64,000 bases of DNA from Campanula takesimana (lineage: Eukaryota > Streptophyta > Magnoliopsida > Asterales > Campanulaceae): contig JAOWBW010000025.1 of NCBI GenBank assembly GCA_026119855.1, positions 1 through 64,000 of the forward strand, read 5' to 3'. Position 1 is the stretch's first letter. The number at the start of each line of letters is the position of its first letter. Of this stretch, positions 22,981-34,917 are shown piece after piece. Under the pieces are notes generated by a model. That model ran no database searches. It saw only the letters and a program-made list of their open reading frames with translations, and was not told where the DNA came from. A program made the translations under genes and the position numbers.

Positions 22981-23580
22981 ATTTATATCTCAGTTTCAAT
23001 GTAATAGGATTGATTAGATTTGATTGATCCATCACCTAAGTTTTATTTCATGGACTTTAGACCCACATGTAAGAAGTATTTATACTTCATTTTTTAGGTA
23101 GTCCATTGTAATATAATAGGCTTAGGAATAGGGCTAAAATATCAAGAATGAAGAAAATCACAATTCCAGTTTGAGCCACGCGCCCATGCGCCCCTCTCTT
23201 GCGCCATGCGCCTCCTTTGGCGCGTGCATATGAGTATGCGCCTAGCATCGCTCATGCGCCCCTAATGGCTCAACGCGCGCATATGTCACGCGCCCCTTTG
23301 CTCAACGCGCTTCAAAGATACAATTCAACACTTAGTGATTTATAGAAGACATGAAGACTTGAAGAGATTCAAACTATGCCAATGATCCAACGGTGGTTAA
23401 ATAACACATATGCACCCGCATCTATGGACACCTATCCATAACGGTTATATTTGTGTTATGTGTCTAACGGCTATAAAAGGACACGTGCTCCACTCAATGA
23501 GCGACAGCACATCTGTCCTTTAACCTTATCCACAAGGGATTTCCAATGGCTAGTTTTTTGGGCTCTACTATAAATACCCC
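22981..23580. other. Unassigned repeat-like sequence left of the gypsy element
   Basis: No ORF is supported. It contains a GC-rich cluster of GCGCC words (23172-23310, for example GCGCCATGCGCC), a TATAAAAGG at 23473-23481 and another TATAAATA at 23570-23577 just before the gypsy insertion. It looks like the U3/promoter part of another LTR on the + strand, cut by the gypsy element, but no end or PBS can be shown. Confidence 0.4.
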
Positions 23581-26569
23581 TGTAGATACCCTGATCTCGC
23601 ACCCCTAAAAACCCACCTTGAATCGGTCTAAACCCGAAAATTGACCTAAAACCCTCGATTTGGCTGTGCGGGACTTCCGTGAGCCTTATCGGTGCATCGA
23701 ATGGATAAACGGACTTCAAATTCATGATCAAAGCGAAAAAACGAGCAAACAGGCAAAAATTTCGTTTTTCGAGGTGCGGGACCGGAAACGGGGCCCGCAA
23801 CCCCCCGAACTGCTCGCTGTTATCCATTCTGTGCATTAAAAATATATTATTACCTTTCCTTGCTAATTGACATATTTCAGATATACCGGCGTGACCACAA
23901 AATTATTCCAAGCAACTTTCATGTTGGGCCCGCGGACAACCGGGACACCGGAGCGCGCATGACGGAGCGGAAAGCCGGAGCCGGAAAGATGGTTATCCAA
24001 ATTGGAAAATATCTCAAAATATCTTATCAACTGGTCAAGAAGAGCAAAAAATATATTATTGTCGTTCCTTGCTCATAAAAATATTTCAGATATACCGGCA
24101 TGACCAGAAAAATATTCCGAGCAACTTTCATGTTGGACTCGCGGACAACCGGGACACCGGAGGCGCGCACAACGGAGCAATTACGGAGAGAAAAGCCGGA
24201 GCCGGAAAGATGGTTATCCAAATTGGAAAATATCTCAAAATATCTTATCAATTGGTCAAGAAGAGGAAAAAATATATTATTGTTGTTCCTTGCTCATAAA
24301 AATATTTCAGATATACCGGCCTGACCAGAAAAATATTCCGAGCAACTTTCATGTTGGACTCGCGGACAACCGGGACACCGGAGCCGCTCACAACGAAGCA
24401 GTTGCGGAGCGGGAAGCCGAAACAGAGATAAGAAAGATGACTTTAAGTCTTAGTCAAGAAGGATAGATGATGAATCCACCAATTTACAACCTTCCCCCCT
24501 CCAAGTTACAACCAATTTACCACCTCCCTCCTCCTATTTACACCACTCTCATCCATTTCAAAAAATGAGACACAAAAACAAAAAGAAAAAAAAACCCTAC
24601 CATCCTCCACTCTCATTCTCTCTCAACAAGAACACCACCACCACACCATCACCACACCACCACTCATACACCACCCCTACACCACCCATAAATCACCAAA
24701 CAAACCACAAAAAACACATCAAAGCCAAAACTTTGATCAAACACAAAGCAAAAAGAAAAGAAAAAGTCTTCCCTTGGTTGACAAAGGGAGCACCCATAAT
24801 CTCAAAAGCTAGGTAAAACTCTATGTAAACCTTGGCTCTTTAGATATGTAATCAATATTGGGAGTGGTTTGGAACCTAGTCAAATAATGACTAGGTTTCC
24901 TTCATCTTCCATGTTTTTTTTTAGCTTTGTAAAGCTTTGTTTATGTATATAAATGATGATCATGTGATGCTAATACTCAGTTTATTATGTTTATATATGT
25001 TCATAATAGTCATAATATTCATATGCTTTAATTTGTGTATGAAAATCTTCATGTTTCTCTCAAAGGGCGTAAATCTGCCCTCTTTGGCTTTCCTTCATGA
25101 TCATGCATGTGAAAATCATTATTTGTTGAGAAATAGCTCTTGGATAATGTTTTTAACATGTTAAATATCAAAGTCCTTGAGTTTCATGCCTTGGTTTGAA
25201 GATATAGTAGTGTTTTGAGGTCTATAATCATGCCTCATATAATCAGTTTTTACTTTCTGTATAGAGTCTTGATTTTGATGAGCTTGTAAATCCATCTTAT
25301 ATTGGTTTTCTGGTTTAGGTAAAAGAACAAAAGTTGTTCATAACATGTTTAAATATATGATCCTAAAGTTTCATGTTCAGATTCCATTCCTAGATCATAT
25401 TTTCATGCATAAATTTGGGTCTCAGTGATTCTGAGTTGTTTATTCACTCTGGTACCTTGCTGTGTTCTTGGGCTTCAAACTAGAAGAAAACTAATTTTAT
25501 GGACAAATATCAAAACATGGATTTTGTTATAAACGAACTCAGGATAATTATCATATTTTTTATACATTTTTTGGATCAATGGAAGTGCTCCTTTAAAACA
25601 TATGTTTCAAACTCAAAAATTTAGATTCTGCACTTCCAGTTTCTGACATTAAAATGTCAGAAACCTTTTGAACCACTAAAACTCATCCTATGAACTCCAA
25701 AATTTGGTATCTTCATGTTTTATTCGTGGTATTCAACTTTTGTTCTTTGGGTTTTGTTATATTCCCAAGCTAAGATTGTGAAAATTGGTGATAAACATGC
25801 TAAGGTTTCTGTTTGCCTTTTCTGGGCTGAATTTTGTGATCAACTTTATTGCATGTGTTTGGGGCCTAAACTTGGTCCAAAAAGTCTACAAAAACTCCCT
25901 TGTGATCCCTAGTATTCAGTGATTAACCCCCAATTTTTAGTTTTGGAATCGGATTGATTTTAGGACAGGTACGACGGCTCGGGGACGGAAAGTGTCACCG
26001 AAATCAACAAAAGCACCGTCGAGGATATTTATTATTATTTGTGGGATTTGTCTCCCCTATTTTTTGTATATGTGTAATTGTGTAATCTCCCCTCCCGTGG
26101 ATGTATTATTGCTTGATATGATCAAAACCATTCTTGAAAACGAATCGGGGAATCCACTCAAACCGAGTTCCCGGTTGTGAATAAATATGAAACTTCCTAG
26201 AATAGGAAGGCCTCCATATATATTTCATCACCATTTTTTGGTAGGGCATAAAATCCAAATTAAAAGGCATAAAATTGAATATAAGTGGCATGCATATAGA
26301 GACCATCATGGGCAAGAAGAGTGCCTAACCCCTTCTCTTCTCGTAACTTAGCCCCCGAACCCATTTTCTCAAAAAAGGTTTTTTCTTCATTTTTCCTAAA
26401 ATCAAAATGAGGTGGCGACTCTTGTAATCAAATCACAGCATCAAGAGGAAACCATTGTGTGAGAACCGAGCGCATTTCCAAAAGCGCATCAGCACGAGAC
26501 GGGCGCGAACCGCTTTCACGGGCGGTCATTTCGCAGTGATCAGATCATTCTTGGGCGCGGGCTCTCACA
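23581..26569 (+). repeat. 5' LTR of the gypsy element (2989 bp)
   Basis: It pairs with 37964-40931, with scattered substitutions and small indels, more diverged than the copia-2 pair. It contains three ~215-bp tandem units, then a long AT-rich R/U5 part. Short Pro/His/Thr-rich ORFs inside are low-complexity by-products. Confidence 0.93.
23840..24440 (+). repeat. Three tandem ~215-bp units in the gypsy 5' LTR
   Basis: Units begin near 23840, 24048 and 24269 with AAATATATTATT. They share GATATACCGGC, GCAACTTTCATG, GCGGACAACCGGGACACCGG and GGTTATCCAAATTGG. The third unit is truncated. The same three-unit structure is present in the 3' LTR (from about 38219, 38428 and 38650). Confidence 0.85.
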
Positions 26570-26570
26570 G

Positions 26571-26588
26571 TGGCGACTCTGCTGGGGA
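26571..26588 (+). other. Primer binding site of the gypsy element (tRNA-Arg type)
   Basis: TGGCGACTCTGCTGGGGA lies one base after the 5' LTR. It is complementary to a tRNA 3' end finishing GAGTCGCCA, the tRNA-Arg type used by Ogre/Tat elements. Confidence 0.85.
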
Positions 26589-27564
26589 ATTGCATTAAAG
26601 TGGGCTAGACTCTAAATCTTTGTGTGCGCCTTGCTTTATGTGCCTTAGTTGGGGTGTATATATATGTGCCCTAACCTCTGTTTTGCAGGGGCATTTTTTC
26701 GCTTATCTTATTTGTATATATATATATGCATTGCGTGGTGAGTGATTCCCCAAAAAAGGGGTAAAACAAGTAAAAAAGGAAAAAAATGATTTTCTTGTTT
26801 TCTTTACGTGATTTCAAAATGATTTTTCGAACTCATAGATACCTCACACACATGCACGTTTTTTGAAAAGCGTCTTAGAATCTCAAACCCCGAGACGGTA
26901 AACCTGGGGCATAAGGGAGCTCACTTGACTTCCCCATACGGTCAACGGTATACTGTTTCCCCCTTAGCAGTGCCTACGGTCGCTGTGATGGGTTTAAGCC
27001 AAGCTTCAAAAGCCGAAATGCAATGTCCATATTCTTTCGAAAATAACACGTCACAGACTTCATGTTGGTTTTTGTCTAAACAATTTTACTTCAATCCTAT
27101 GAATTCCCAAAAGGTTATAATCGACCTCAATTGTGGATATCATGTTGAAATTCTTGGATTGACTTGAAATTGTCAAGACCCTCACATAGACCGTAACCGA
27201 ATGGTGGATCCCAGAAAGAGTATAGGCCCTTCGCTAGGGGCTCGGACGGCCAATAGTACAGTACAGGTGAAAAACGTTGGTCCTATACTTTGGAGATGGT
27301 ATCCACTATTCCAAGATTCATGCAAAAACATGTCAAAATAAAGCAAGTGCTTATCCGACATTCTAGGATTGATTTTGATTTTTGAACTCCTTTTGAATCA
27401 AACTCGGAAAATCTCGATCCTTTTCACTCTCTGATCAGCCCTAAACACCATCCCTTTCAGATACTCTAAGCCTTGCATCTACTTGGAAAGGGGGAGCTAG
27501 AAACAGTAAGGGGAGGTTGATCCGAGTTGCCGAGACAGTGCCTGTAACCGAAGAAGCTATTGCA
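26589..27564 (+). other. Leader of the gypsy element
   Basis: About 0.98 kb lies between PBS and gag. No supported ORF is present. It contains TATATATA runs (26650-26730) and the self-complementary CCCTTCGCTAGGGG near 27227-27240. Confidence 0.6.
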
Positions 27565-29465
27565 ATGGCCCAGGAAGGAAATGAGGAAGCCTATGTGCCG
27601 CCACCAGGTCTTCAAGCATGGTTGGAGCAGAATGTGTTGGGTCAGATGAGGATTCAGCAAGATGAGCTACTGGCTACACTTGTGCAGATGCAGAATCAGA
27701 ATAGTAATGGGGCTCCCAATGGCAACCCCAACAGAAATTCCAATGGCGATCCGAACGTTAATCATACCGGAAATGGGGTTCCCAATCCTAATCCCAATGG
27801 CAATACAGGTCCCAATGGAAGTGGCATCCCTACCATCAACTTGAATCCTATTGGTAGCAACACCATCTGCCAGAGTCATCACCAGAACATCCCTCCTTAG
27901 GGTAATGTGGCTCATCCAGACTTCAGTGACACTCACCAGCCCTTCATCCCGAATCCAGCAAATTTTGCTGTGCATCCGTCTCAGTATCCGCCTGATCATA
28001 ATGCCTTTGCTCAGTATATGCAAACTCTGTATCCGAATCAGCAGCCCAACGCTTATGGTGTGTTTTCTAGCGGTGCCTCTCAGATTAATCAAGGAACTTC
28101 CCAGGGGCAAGATCCTAACCTAGTCTGCCAAATGGAAGCGTTCTACAAGGGTGTCCCATATGTACCCCTTACTAAAGCTGAGATTGAAATGAGCGAAATG
28201 AAAGAAATGTTGAGAAAGGTCATGAATAAAGGGGAGTTTTCTGTAGATTCCTTGAAATTATCTCCATTTGTTGTTCTGCCTCCTAAATTCAAAATGCCCG
28301 ATGTGGAGAAATTTGACGGTACAGGTTGCCCAATGGCCCACCTGAAATCTTACGCTCATGCAATGCAGTCTCGTGGGGCTAATGTTGGTGCGATGGCCTC
28401 CAACTTCCATCTGACTTTGGTAGGAGCCGCTAAGCAGTGGTTTATGACTTGGATGCCAATCTGGTTGATAATTGGGGGAAGCTCGTGGATGAATTCCAGA
28501 AGCGATAGAAAAATAACTCCAACTGGGAGAAGAGCAGTCGTGACCTCGATTCATGTGCTCAGCGTGAGAAGGAATCCTTTTCTGAATTTGCAAGTAGGTG
28601 GACGAAGAAAGTTGCTCAAACTCTGGAGAGGCCTGACAGTGCAGAGCAAACTCGTATTTTCCTTAAGAATCTTCAGCCGGTGTATGCAGATAAGATGAAA
28701 TATCTCCCGTTTCCAGATTTTGCTTCTATTCTTGATGTGGGTTCTCGTATTGACGAAGATGTCCGAACTGGGGTGATCAAGCTAGATTCTTCTCCTAGCT
28801 CCTACAGATTCCGATCCGCTACTAAAGCCCCGGCACCAGTTGTGAACAATGTTGCCATGACCCCTGCTCCTTTTTGGAACAGCAATGTGGGACCAAGCCG
28901 GAGCAGCTACAATAGGGCACCTCCGTGTTATAATCAAGACGGGTCTGTGAACTCTGTCACCTATCAGCGAAGGAATGGTGGAAATCGGAGAGATCGCCAT
29001 TTTGATAAATTCAGCGCTCCATTGTCTACTATCTTTCAAGGATTGGTCGCCCAAGGAGTACTAAAGCCGATAGAAGGATACCGCCCGCCTAATCCGCCTC
29101 CTAAGAATTGGGATGCAAGTAAATATTATGCATACCACGTATCACCTGGTCATGCGACAAATGAATGTTGGAGTTTGAGACACACTCTGCAAGACATGAT
29201 AGACGATGGACTCATTCAGAAGCCGCCCCAACCAAATGTGGTGACTAATCCCTTGCCAGGGATCCATGTGATCGAGTTTGAAGGAAACTACTCAAGGACT
29301 AGTTTCATCGTTCCGAAGAAAGCTTTGAATTACACTGTAACTCCTGTTATCTCCGAAGATTTTGAATGCCATATGATCTCTTGGGATTCGATTTTGTCTA
29401 GTGCTAAAGCTGTTAAGGAGCAAAGGCCCCTGTTAAAAAGGCCACTTGGGTTGGCGGAAATGTGA
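27565..29465 (+). pseudogene. gag: gag of the gypsy element, broken
   Basis: ATG at 27565 (MAQEGNEEAYVPPPG) precedes a Gln/Asn-rich stretch with repeated Asn-Gly-(Asn)-Pro units (27700-27850). A TAG at 27898-27900 is in frame; the same frame continues into the capsid-like part (KMPDVEKFDGTGCPMAHLK ... AAKQWF). A frame change near 28455 and a stop near 28507 follow, then the frame runs through SFSEFASRWTKK and YADKMKYLPFPDF to 29465. A degenerate nucleocapsid-like motif (YYAYHVSPGHATNECW, first Cys replaced by Tyr) lies near 29126-29170. The product would form the virus-like particle. Confidence 0.85.
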
Positions 29466-32400
29466 ATCACCTCACTCGCTCGGGAAGAGCCTATCAGCCT
29501 CCAAATCCCGAGGCAAGTGAATTGGGAAAGGATAAATAAGAAGTCCCCGCTCAGAAAGAGAAGGTCGCCGAGAACCCGGTCTTGACCCAGTTAAAGAAAA
29601 CCCAGGCTAATATATCCATTTGGGGTTTGCTCTCGTCTTCACAGGAGCACCGAGACGTGTTGGTTAAAGCTCTTGCTCAAGCTGTCATCCCGATCGAGAC
29701 TTCTCCCAATGACCTTGTCCACATGATCGGCAACATTCATTTTGGTAATATCATCACTTTTACCGATCTCGATGCACCAAAAATTGGTCTTAATCATGTC
29801 GAGGCTCTGCACATCACAGTTGGGGTCGGAGGTGAGCACTTAGCTAGTGTTTTGATCGATAATGGCTCATCAGTAAATGTATGCCCCGTGCATGTTCTCG
29901 CAGATTTGGGAATCAAGATAACTATTTGGCCCCATCTTCTCAAGTGGTTCGTGCTTACGATAGCACCAGTCGCTGTGTTCTGGGTGTTGTCCTTCTCACT
30001 CTCACCATTGGCCCTCTTGTCATGCCGATTGAATTTCAAGTGATTAATATCAAGTCCTCATTCAGTCTACTCTTGGGACGCCCTTGGATCCATGGAGTAA
30101 GAGGGGTAGCTTCCTCCTACCATCAGTGCATCAAGTTCATCCACGACAATCATGTAGTGGTAGTTCATGCCCAAGATGATACGCAAGTTCATGACCTCCC
30201 GATTTTGGGAATTGAGCACAAAGATACTGGCATCTTCGTGAGTGGTTTTGAAGTGATCCCACAAGCTCGGATCCATGCTATTGAATATGTCAAGGAGACC
30301 GATCTAATTGGTAGAAAGCGGACCAGGTATGGAGACGCAATGGCCTTGAATATGGTCAAGAAGATGAAGTTCCTGCCTATGATGGGGCTTGGAAAAGAGC
30401 AACAAGGGTGTATTGAACCTATCAAGGATGATGTTCCATTTTTCTTCCTTCCTTTTGGGCTTGGCTACAAACCGACTCCTACCGAAATCGCCGAAGCTGT
30501 ACGTCAGAAAAGGGAGAGACAGACTGCTATCAAAAGTGGAAGGACCTATAAGCTCCCCCCACTCCGTCCTTATGAAAAGTCCTGGAAGGGATATTTTGTT
30601 TGCAAAGTTGAAGATGTCGCGTATGTTATGCCTTTTGAGCCAGTTATTGGCATTAATGAAAAGCCTCATGCTGGATGGGAAGTATTTGAGAATATCAAGA
30701 TGGTCGATGAAAACTTTGATGTGGGCAGTTCCTATAAGCAATTGGACCCGATTATTCCGTGGAATATTGATGAAGAAGATGATGTCTTCGGGTTGTTTGA
30801 AGGAATTGGTCTTGAAGACGGATATGTGGTTATGATCGAAAATGGTAATGGTGAAGCTTATGACCCGGTGAAGCACCTCAAGCCGGCAGTGGCACCACTT
30901 AATAACTGGTCCAGAACCACTGGCCCGCTCGCTACTACTGACACTCTGGTGGAGCAGTTTGGTTATGTTCGCCCTGATGGCCCCGCTTTTGAACCCTTTG
31001 TGCTATCTAATGTTGTTTCCGGGACTCCCGAAGAGGACCTCACTGTCGAGGACCTCGACGCGGTCGCCGAGCTTGTACTCCCCTCTTTTGTGAATGAAGT
31101 TTCCTCTATTTCCGCTTACTCCTCGGTTGCCAATATTTTAAAAAATGATTTAACAAATGAAAATTTAACAACAACTAAAGTTAATCATGAATCTTTAAAA
31201 AACATAAGTCAAGATGAAAAAGACTATTTAATCGAGTTAAACAGGTTAGCAAAACAGCGTGGGGAACGAAAATTAGAAGCCTGTGGGGAAAGTCTGTCTA
31301 CCATCAATCTGGGGCTGAATGAAGAAGTCAAAGAAATGAAGATCGGGAGCTTCATGCAAGGGGCTGACAGGGAACAGCTGATCAGTTTACTCAAAGAATT
31401 TGTTGATGTGTTTGCCTGGTCGTATGAAGACATGCCAGGGTTAGATCCGACGATCGTGGAACACCGAATTCCTACCTTTCCTGACGCCAAACCGGTCAAG
31501 CAGAAACTACGCAGAATCAAGCCGCAGTGGGCCCTTCAGGTTAAAGAGGAGATCGAGAGGCTGCTACAAGTAGGCTTCATCCGAGTTGTGGAGTATCCCC
31601 AATGGTTGTCCAATATGGTCACAGTTGAAAAGGCGAACGGCAAAGTCCGGATATGTGTTGATTTCAGAGACCTCAACAAGGCTTGCCCGAAGGATGATTT
31701 CCCGTTACCAAATATTGACATTTTGGTGGACTCGGTTGCAATGCACAAAGTGAAGTCGTTCGTTGATGGAATGGCGGGTTATAACCAAATTAAGATGGCA
31801 GTAGAAGATCAAGAAAAACTTCCTTCATCACCCCGTGGGGGACGTTCTGCTATACTGTGATGCCTTTCGGTCTTAAAAATGCCGGAACCACTTATCAAAG
31901 AGGTGCTACGACCCTTTTTCATGACATGATCCACAAAGAGCTTGAAATCTACGTGGATGACATGATTGTGCACTCAGTTGAAGAAGGCGCTCAGCATCTG
32001 ATTGACCTCAGAAAGTTCTTCGAAAGGTTGCGGAAGTACCACATGAAATTGAATCCTGCTAAATGCACATTCGGTACTGTCCGAGGCAAAGTCTTAGGTT
32101 TCTTGGTAACTGAAAAAAGGATTGAAGTCGACCCCGACAAAATAAAGGCCATCACAGAAATGCCTCAACCTCGAACTCAAAAAGAGGTGAAAGGTTTCTT
32201 GGGAAGGATTCAATACATTAGCAGATTCATACGGCAGTTAACCATGATGTGTGAACCGCTCTTTAAGCTCCTAAAAAAGGACACCGATCGATCATGGGAT
32301 GAAGAATGCCAGATTGCTTTTGAAAAGGTCAAAGAATACTTGACAAGCCCACCGGTCTTGGCGCCACCTCATTCGTACAAACCCTTACGACTGTACCTAA

Positions 32401-34560
32401 CAGTTACTGATACTGCAGTAGGAGCAATGCTTGCACAAGAAAAAGAGGACTCCTGGGTGGAAAGTGCCATCTATTTTGTTAGCAGAAAGCTACAAGGGAG
32501 TGAATTGAACTACTCAGCGTTGGAAAAGGCATGTACCGGTTTGGTTTGGGTCTCGCAGCGATTAAAAATTTATCTGCAATCCTTACCTGTCCAGATTATA
32601 TCCCGAATGGATCCAGTGAAGTACATCCTCGAAAGGCCAACCATGTCCAATCGAGTGGCCAAGTGGGCTTTTCTCTTAAGCGAGTTTGATATGACTTACG
32701 CAACGCCTAAGTCCATTAAAGGAAGGGTGATAGCAGACCAGCTTGCAGATTTGGCTCTTGATCTTGAGCCCGGACCAGAAGCTCAGTTTCCCGATGAAGG
32801 GATCTACACTGTTGATTGTTCGGAGAATAAGTGGCAACTCTTCTTTGATGGGGCTGCCAACAAGAGAGGTTTCGGAATTGGAATCTTGCTCATTGATCCA
32901 AGTGATGCGCACACGCCCATTGCTATCCGGTTAGACTTCGACTGTTCGAATAACACAGCAGAGTATGAGGCTTGCATCGCCGGCCTGGGAGAAGCATTAA
33001 ATCGAGGGGTCAAAGAAATTGAAGTGTTCGGGGACTCCGCCTTGATCATCAATCAGGTCGAGGGAAAATGGAAAATCCTGGATCCAAGACTACAGCAGTA
33101 TCATATTCGACTGGTAGCGCTCACAGAACGCTTCTCAGATATCTCATTCCATTATCTCCCAAGGGACCGAAACAGATTCGCAGATGCATTGGCTACCCTA
33201 GCCTCCATCATGGAATTCCCTGCAGATGTTATGGTAAAGCCGTTTGTGGTTAGTAAGAGATCAATCCCAGCCTACTGCCTGGATATTGAGCTAGAAAGCG
33301 AAGAGAATGAAGAGCCGTGGTATACAGACGTATGGAATGTGCTCAGGAATGGGACCTACCCTCCAGAAAGGGACAAAAGGGCAAGGATTGCAATGCGCAG
33401 ATGGGCCTCCCAATTTGTGATTTCCGGAGATCAGTTGTACAAAAGGTATCATCACGGACCAAATTTGCTCTGTGTAGATAAGACTGAGGCGAATAGAATC
33501 ATGGATGAAATCCATGGGGGACTGTGTGGACCCCACATGAATGGGCACATGCTCGCTAAGAAGATAGTGAGGCAAGGGTACTACTGGACCACGATGGAAA
33601 AGGATTGTATGATGAAAGTGCGAACCTGTGATCAGTGTCAGCGGTACGCTAGTCTACAACATCTGCCGCCACACGTTCTTTATCAATCAACTGCTCCTTG
33701 GCCTTTCTCCACATGGGGGATAGATGTTATTGGTCAGGTCAAACCGAAAGGTTCGGGTGGGCAAGAATACGTGCTCGTAGCTATCGATTACTTCACCAAG
33801 TGGGTTGAGGCCGCTGCTTACAAAGTTTTGAATGCCAAGAAGGTAGCCGAGTTCATTCGTACCAACATTTTCTACAGATATGGGGTCCCTTATGAGATGA
33901 TCTCAGATAATGGAACTCACTTTGAAGGGGAAGTCAACCGATTGCTTGACGAATTCGGGTGGTCAGACACAAGTCATCCCCCTATCGACCCCAAGCCAAT
34001 GGAGCGGTAGAAGCGGCGAACAAAACCCTGGAGAACATCATTAGAAAGATGGCTATCACTGGAAAAGATTGGTCCGAGAAGCTGCCTTTAGCCTTGTGGG
34101 GATACGCACATCTGTTCGGACACCGACTGGGGCTACTCCTTATTCACTTGCATATGGCATGGAAGCAGTTCTCCCGATTGAGCTTGAAATCCCCTCTATG
34201 AGAGTGCTACTTGAGAATCAAGTGTCTGAAGTTGATTGGTTACAAAGTCGCCATGAAGAGTTAGCATTGCTCGATGAAAAGCGGTTGTTGGCCCTTGAGC
34301 ACAATCGTGCGTACCAGCGCAGAATTGCCAGAGCATTTAACAAGAAAGTGAAAGACCGCAATATCAAAATGGGAGATCTTGTGCTGCGAGAAAAGCCACC
34401 AAGTTATGTCGACCCCCGAGGGAAATGGAAGTCTCCGTGGTTGGGCCCCTACATTGTCAAGAAGATACAGTCTGGTGGAGCCGTGTTCCTGCAAACTGAA
34501 TTTGGAGAAGACCTTGTTCAGCCCTGCAACCTCAGCAAATTGAAGAAGTATTATGCGTAG
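29466..34560 (+). pseudogene. pol: pol of the gypsy element: PR, RT, two RNase H domains, integrase
   Basis: The protease motif IDNGSSVNVCP is at about 29853-29885. RT motifs are VRICVDFRDLNKACP (about 31648) and IYVDDMIVHS (about 31948). A first RNase H-like part (LYLTVTDTAVGAMLAQ, about 32392) is followed by a second, fully motif-bearing RNase H (FFDGAANKRGFG, NNTAEYEA, FGDSALI, RFADALATLAS; about 32840-33210). Integrase shows the zinc-binding H-H-C-C region (HGGLCGPHMNGH..CDQCQ), WGIDVIG and ISDNGTHFEG. The end is at 34560. Breaks are frame changes near 29450, 29920, 31812 (A-run before TPWG), 33958 and about 34110, and a stop near 29538. It is dead as a polyprotein, but all domains are recognisable. 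Confidence 0.93.
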
Positions 34561-34917
34561 AAGACGCAGAGATTTGTGTTTCCTATCGAGTCTGTAAAAA
34601 AAAAAAAAAAAAAAAAAAAAAGCGCAAAAGACAGCCCCACTAGAGGTGAAAACCCGAAAGGGCAGTTCTAGGTAAAAAACAGGAGGCGCGCAAAATTTCA
34701 TGTAACTGTGTCGAACTACGTTGACCTGAGCCTCTAAAGAGGAACGTAGGCAACCTTCGGGTCCGGTCATTAAAAGTAAAGAAAGCTTTTTATTCCCCAC
34801 GTTGAACTTGCAAACATTACATTCAAAAGGAAAAACAAACACAACAAACTTTGAAATAAAAACACATCATCTTGGCGTGGCAACCAAGGATTAAAGCGAA
34901 AATAACTGAAACTTTAT
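34561..34917 (+). other. Region between pol and the antisense ORF, with A-run and hairpin copy 1
   Basis: A 26-base A-run lies at 34596-34621. A hairpin at 34713-34750 has outer arms CTACG/CGTAG and an inner stem CCTC-TAAA-GAGG. It is the first member of the hairpin family found again at 37321-37866. No ORF here is supported. Confidence 0.65.

Noticed and set aside
23840..24440. Tandem units considered as a CRISPR-like array
   Set aside because: Units are about 215 bp without short repeat/spacer structure, and the genome is eukaryotic.
24565..24816. Pro/His/Thr/Lys-rich ORF in the gypsy LTR (also at 38848-39075)
   Set aside because: Low-complexity CCACCA and AAAA tracts in the transcribed LTR leader; the frame is not conserved between the two LTRs.
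30304..30876. 190-codon minus-strand ORF opposite gypsy pol
   Set aside because: Lies antisense to a clear pol coding frame, no motif, no promoter; a shadow frame.
34261..34842. 193-codon minus-strand ORF over the end of integrase
   Set aside because: Contains a poly-Phe stretch from the A-run and otherwise mirrors integrase; no support as a gene.
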